A DNA stretch of 64,000 nucleotides, from positions 1 to 64,000 of the forward strand of contig JAJEJA010000120.1 in NCBI GenBank assembly GCA_022828145.1, in the 5' to 3' direction. The position numbers were made by a program, and so were the translations under genes. This document shows positions 60,833-64,000 of the stretch, piece by piece. Each line of letters starts with the position of its first letter. Positions within the stretch are counted from its first letter, which is position 1. This stretch comes from Candidatus Poribacteria bacterium. GTDB lineage: Bacteria > Poribacteria > WGA-4E > WGA-3G. Below the pieces are notes generated by a model. It was not told the DNA's origin, did no database searches, and saw nothing but the letters and a program-made list of their open reading frames with translations.

Positions 60833-63091
60833 TCAATTAGAAATGGTATAAGGTGAAAGTTTAATCGGTACAATCCATCCCTTGGTATCAGCGGGAAGAT
60901 ATTTATTGCCTCTCAGATACTCGGATGTATGCCATATACAGAGGCTTTTTCCATCTGGCATCCAGACCATAGAAGCGAGTTCCATTGATGTCCGAGCAAC
61001 GGCATATTTCTTACCAGCATCCAAGTCATACACCCAAACTTTCCAATGAAGCCCTGCACAATCTTCACGTTCAAAAAATGCTAATACCCTCCCATTTGTG
61101 ATGTTTGTTGGTGACCACGCAGGCATCGTGTGTTTAAGAACCCGATGTTTCAATGAATTGCCATTCGTTGAGGAAGTCTCGTAGGGGTTTAAATGGAGAC
61201 GTTTATCATAAACGGGATCAGAACGACTACCGCCTGACAACACATAAGCAAGATATGTCTGATCTGTCGACCAGCGGATTTGACGAATATATTGATGCTG
61301 AGTCGGGATCTGTTCCAATCGATTACCTTCAACACTTTGAAGACGTATCCCCGCATAAGGAACGGATGTGTTCCCCACTTTATGGTCATAAACTATATTG
61401 AAAGCTAAAATACTCCCATCCCTGGACCAAGAAGGTGGCTGTAGAAAAGTATATGTGTAGAGAGGCTTTTTGAATGGCACTCGCGCAATCCTTCTACCAC
61501 CACTCCCATCACTGTTAATCAGATATACGAAGTCAAGTCCCCCGCGTCCTACGATGTCCCGTCTTCTGAAAGCCAATTGGTTTGCAGTAGGCGACCATGC
61601 GGGTGCTTTCCCTTTAACAATCTTCTTAACCCTTCCCAACTCCCAATCAGCTGTATAGATATAACGTTCATCATCTTCTTTAACTTCAAAAGCGATCAGA
61701 CGGCTATCCAGTGACCATGATACATGCGGATTGTAAAATATGCCTTCATATAGTTTCTTACGCTGTTTACCTGTTTTGTCCATAATCCAGAGTTCGCTTG
61801 CCTTCCAATAACTTCCACTTAGGTCTGTCCTTTTTAGCATGGCAACAAGTTCACCGTTGGGACTCCAATACGGATATTCTGCACCTTCAACGAGATGTAA
61901 TATCCGCGGTGTTTCGCAGTAGTTCGTATTGAACATTATCCCTTCAGTATCTTCAAATTCTCCGAAGTCATGGCGATTTAACCAAGCATTCTCTCGGTTT
62001 GGTAATTCAACCTGATACCTTTTCTCTGTTGTACTGACAATCGGTAATTCTGTGCCATCATTAAGCCGAAATATTGCTGAAGCATCCTCCTGTTCAGCAA
62101 AAACAGGTACATTGTCTTGTGTGACGATGCCACGTTGCCGTTCATCTGCTGTTACAGGTGAACTATCCGTAAGGTTTGAAAAGGCGTAGATTGTTCCGTC
62201 CAAAGATGTTGCATAGAGGTAACCATCGGAGATGGCAGGTGCAGCATTAATCGGACCTCTTACCTGATGTGACCATGCTTCTGATTTAGAATGCACATTG
62301 AAGGCGTGTATCTTACCATTTCTTGCACCGATGTACGCAAACCCATTTGCAATTACCGGATAACTATCACTTCCTTCCGTATATCCGCGCCACAGACTCT
62401 CATTATACTGTGGTATAACAGGACGGAACACACCATTTACACAGCCGTATTCATTCCCATCAATTCTGATACTCCTATTCCGTAGGGATTTCATTTTACC
62501 ATGCATTGCATCCAAAAGATAAATCCGTGTGGGAAAAGAACCGATGTAAACAGTTCTATCATGGACAACTGGAGGTCCGTCTATCCATCCTTCGGTTTTG
62601 TATTCCCAGAGTTTTTTACCTGTGTCGGCGTTCACTGCATAGCATTTACTATCGCGTGTGCAGAAATACACGCGTCCACCCGATGCGACTGCAGAAAAAC
62701 GGATAGCACTGCCAGCATCATAGACCCATTTTATTCCCCACACTTTGGCATCTAATGCGTACAACTTGCCATCGGACGATCCGATATAGACAACGTCATT
62801 GACAACTATGGGTGATGCTTCTATAGGTCCACCCGTCTTAAGCTTCCATACCAATTGAAGAGGCGGTTTTAACTTTTGATCAGGACTTCTACCAGAAAAC
62901 ATGAGATCATTCATATACATGTGCCAGTCTTCAGCACGGGGGAGCGAGATAGGAACGGCAATTTCAGGCGTTTCAGAAGGTGGTGTTGGAGAGTCCTGCG
63001 GTTTATCTGATGAATTACATGCAAAAAAAAGACAGAATACGATTGAGAAGAATATAGCGGGTAAAACAACGTTGATTCTTAATTGAGACAT
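60833..63091 (-). CDS. lipoprotein with PQQ-type and PD40/TolB-type propellers
   Basis: 752 residues. Lipoprotein signal ending LFFAC (Cys25), then a Pro/Ser linker. Residues about 70-310 are PQQ-like (BamB-type) blades: VVYIGSSDGKLYALDAKVWG, RVYFCTRDSKCYAVNADTGK, GFAYIGARNGKIHAFNVHSK. Residues about 400-740 are PD40/TolB-type blades: PYWSPNGELVAMLKRTDLSG, VSWSLDSRLIAFEVKEDDE, PAWSPTNITNGRVLAFFERE. A periplasmic double-propeller scaffold; no PQQ-enzyme catalytic residues seen. It is convergent with the WD40 gene. Confidence 0.82.
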   Translation of the reverse strand: MSQLRINVVLPAIFFSIVFCLFFACNSSDKPQDSPTPPSETPEIAVPISLPRAEDWHMYMNDLMFSGRSPDQKLKPPLQLVWKLKTGGPIEASPIVVNDVVYIGSSDGKLYALDAKVWGIKWVYDAGSAIRFSAVASGGRVYFCTRDSKCYAVNADTGKKLWEYKTEGWIDGPPVVHDRTVYIGSFPTRIYLLDAMHGKMKSLRNRSIRIDGNEYGCVNGVFRPVIPQYNESLWRGYTEGSDSYPVIANGFAYIGARNGKIHAFNVHSKSEAWSHQVRGPINAAPAISDGYLYATSLDGTIYAFSNLTDSSPVTADERQRGIVTQDNVPVFAEQEDASAIFRLNDGTELPIVSTTEKRYQVELPNRENAWLNRHDFGEFEDTEGIMFNTNYCETPRILHLVEGAEYPYWSPNGELVAMLKRTDLSGSYWKASELWIMDKTGKQRKKLYEGIFYNPHVSWSLDSRLIAFEVKEDDERYIYTADWELGRVKKIVKGKAPAWSPTANQLAFRRRDIVGRGGLDFVYLINSDGSGGRRIARVPFKKPLYTYTFLQPPSWSRDGSILAFNIVYDHKVGNTSVPYAGIRLQSVEGNRLEQIPTQHQYIRQIRWSTDQTYLAYVLSGGSRSDPVYDKRLHLNPYETSSTNGNSLKHRVLKHTMPAWSPTNITNGRVLAFFEREDCAGLHWKVWVYDLDAGKKYAVARTSMELASMVWMPDGKSLCIWHTSEYLRGNKYLPADTKGWIVPIKLSPYTISN

Positions 63092-63173
63092 AGTAAAAGA
63101 CAGACTGTTAGATAGGGTGAATTAATGAAGTAACGAAAATCCGTTACCACTAATATAACATGTTGCCACGATT

Positions 63174-63203
63174 ATGTCAACTTTTCTTGAAATTGTGTAT
63201 AAT
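63174..63203 (+). promoter_or_regulatory. promoter of glyA
   Basis: TATAAT (63198-63203) with an ATGTCA 18 bp upstream (63174-63179, 4 of 6 matches), 90 bases before the glyA start. Confidence 0.45.
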
Positions 63204-63292
63204 CTGTGTTACAATTTCATTTTCATAAAGCACATTGCCATAAAGCCCATAATGCAAATCGCAAAGTCATACGTTATACGGTGAAAAAAAAA

Positions 63293-64000
63293 ATGGATAA
63301 GTTATTGGCAGAAGTAGACCAAGAGATAGTTGAAATCGTGTCAAATGATTTGTCACGTCAACAAGATTCTCTGATGTTGATTCCATCAGAAAACTATGCA
63401 AGTCGCGCTGTTATGGAAATTCAGGGGAGCATCTTAGCGAACAAATATGCTGAGGGGTACCCGGGTGAGCGATACTATAACGGCTGTGAGTTTATGGATG
63501 GTGTGGAATCACTTGCTATTGAACGCGCAAAGGCACTCTTCGGTGCCGAGCATGTGAATGTTCAACCCCACGCAGGCACACAAGCAAATATGGCAGTCTA
63601 TCATGCCCTACTTGACCCCGGTGATACGATTATGGCGATGGCACTCAGCCACGGTGGACACCTCAGCCACGGCGATAAGGTCAACTTTTCTGGAAGATAT
63701 TACAATGTCGTTCCCTACGGTGTAGATGCAGACACAGAACATATTGATATGGAGGTCGTCGCAGGACTGGCATCACAGCACCGTCCGAAAATGATCGTTG
63801 TAGGTGCTACTGCCTATCCACGACAGTTTGATTTTTCCGAATGGAAAGAAATCGCAGATTCTGTGGAAGCCTATCTGTTGGCAGATATCGCACACATTGC
63901 CGGACTCATCGCAGGTGGTGTTCATCCTAATCCTGTTCCCTACAGTGATGTCGTTACGACGACGACACATAAGACTTTACGCGGTCCTCGGGGAGCAATG
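63293..64000 (+). CDS. glyA: serine hydroxymethyltransferase, 5' part (runs off the window)
   Basis: 236 codons open from ATG 63293 to the window edge: [20 protein letters not shown], then the hallmark [59 protein letters not shown], and the PLP-lysine motif [13 protein letters not shown] with Lys227. The enzyme interconverts serine and glycine using tetrahydrofolate, feeding one-carbon metabolism. The start fits the family's usual N-terminal length. The Shine-Dalgarno is poor (an A-rich stretch precedes the ATG). A further 180 or so residues must lie outside the window. Confidence 0.95.
   Translation, partial: MDKLLAEVDQEIVEIVSNDLSRQQDSLMLIPSENYASRAVMEIQGSILANKYAEGYPGERYYNGCEFMDGVESLAIERAKALFGAEHVNVQPHAGTQANMAVYHALLDPGDTIMAMALSHGGHLSHGDKVNFSGRYYNVVPYGVDADTEHIDMEVVAGLASQHRPKMIVVGATAYPRQFDFSEWKEIADSVEAYLLADIAHIAGLIAGGVHPNPVPYSDVVTTTTHKTLRGPRGAM

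Overview
This window is bacterial chromosome of moderate-to-low GC. It is gene dense, has standard bacterial start and Shine-Dalgarno signals, and carries no rRNA or tRNA that I can see. The gene mix is WD40 proteins of the 'SPDGKTLASGS' type, a Uma2 nuclease with a tandem coiled-coil tail, tandem serpins, TPR lipoproteins, a bacterial microcompartment shell gene, and DUF4175 beside a coiled-coil partner. With many palindromic intergenic repeats, it suggests a member of the Poribacteria/Planctomycetes-like assemblage, most likely candidate phylum Poribacteria. That placement is inference from gene content. Lipoprotein signals, a large C-terminal-Phe outer-membrane-type protein and an ExbB/ExbD system show a Gram-negative envelope.

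Layout. 1-150 is the tail of an unknown gene. 331-2151 (minus) holds an FRG-domain protein and an unknown small protein. 2495-8561 is a plus-strand DNA-processing block: a type I restriction HsdR without HsdM or HsdS, a 4-nt-overlapping YgjP-type metallopeptidase, then an XPB-like helicase and a DUF790/Bax1-like nuclease. 8562-9540 is a repeat-filled region with a decayed minus-strand gene. 9541-13652 is a pair of translationally coupled WD40 genes, followed by a 202-bp element with 19-bp terminal inverted repeats and a 10-bp target duplication. 14005-21247 holds a Uma2 nuclease, a TPR lipoprotein, an orphan DNA methyltransferase, a homoserine kinase-like kinase, an ABC-F ATPase, a MarR regulator fused to a ferritin-like domain (with a textbook promoter and operator) and an ECF-type sigma factor. 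22441-31509 holds two unknown genes, MsrP, two serpins with different predicted P1 residues, a YfbK-type VWA lipoprotein, a peptidase-MA protein, a metallophosphatase and a TPR protein. 31694-34938 holds a beta-helix protein and a minimal microcompartment cluster (BMC-H, PduL, flavoprotein-like). 35165-39471 encodes envelope proteins, including one with an Arg/Ser-rich tail and a Wzz-like protein. 39994-45841 is a putative outer-membrane energisation cluster: a giant barrel-like protein, an ExbB with an extra N-terminal domain, and two ExbDs, closed by a strong terminator. 46037-55337 (minus) holds GltB, a beta-propeller glycosidase-like protein, and DUF4175 with its coiled-coil partner. 55666-64000 holds an iron-type alcohol dehydrogenase, small envelope proteins, a third WD40 paralogue, a PQQ/PD40 double propeller and the 5' part of glyA.

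The most interesting material is the HsdR/YgjP/XPB/Bax1 block; several families of mobile hairpins with constant loops and changing stems, some nested inside others; the MarR-ferritin fusion with its promoter/operator; the PduL with an N-terminal cysteine cluster in a one-shell-gene BMC locus; and the modified ExbB next to the large barrel protein.
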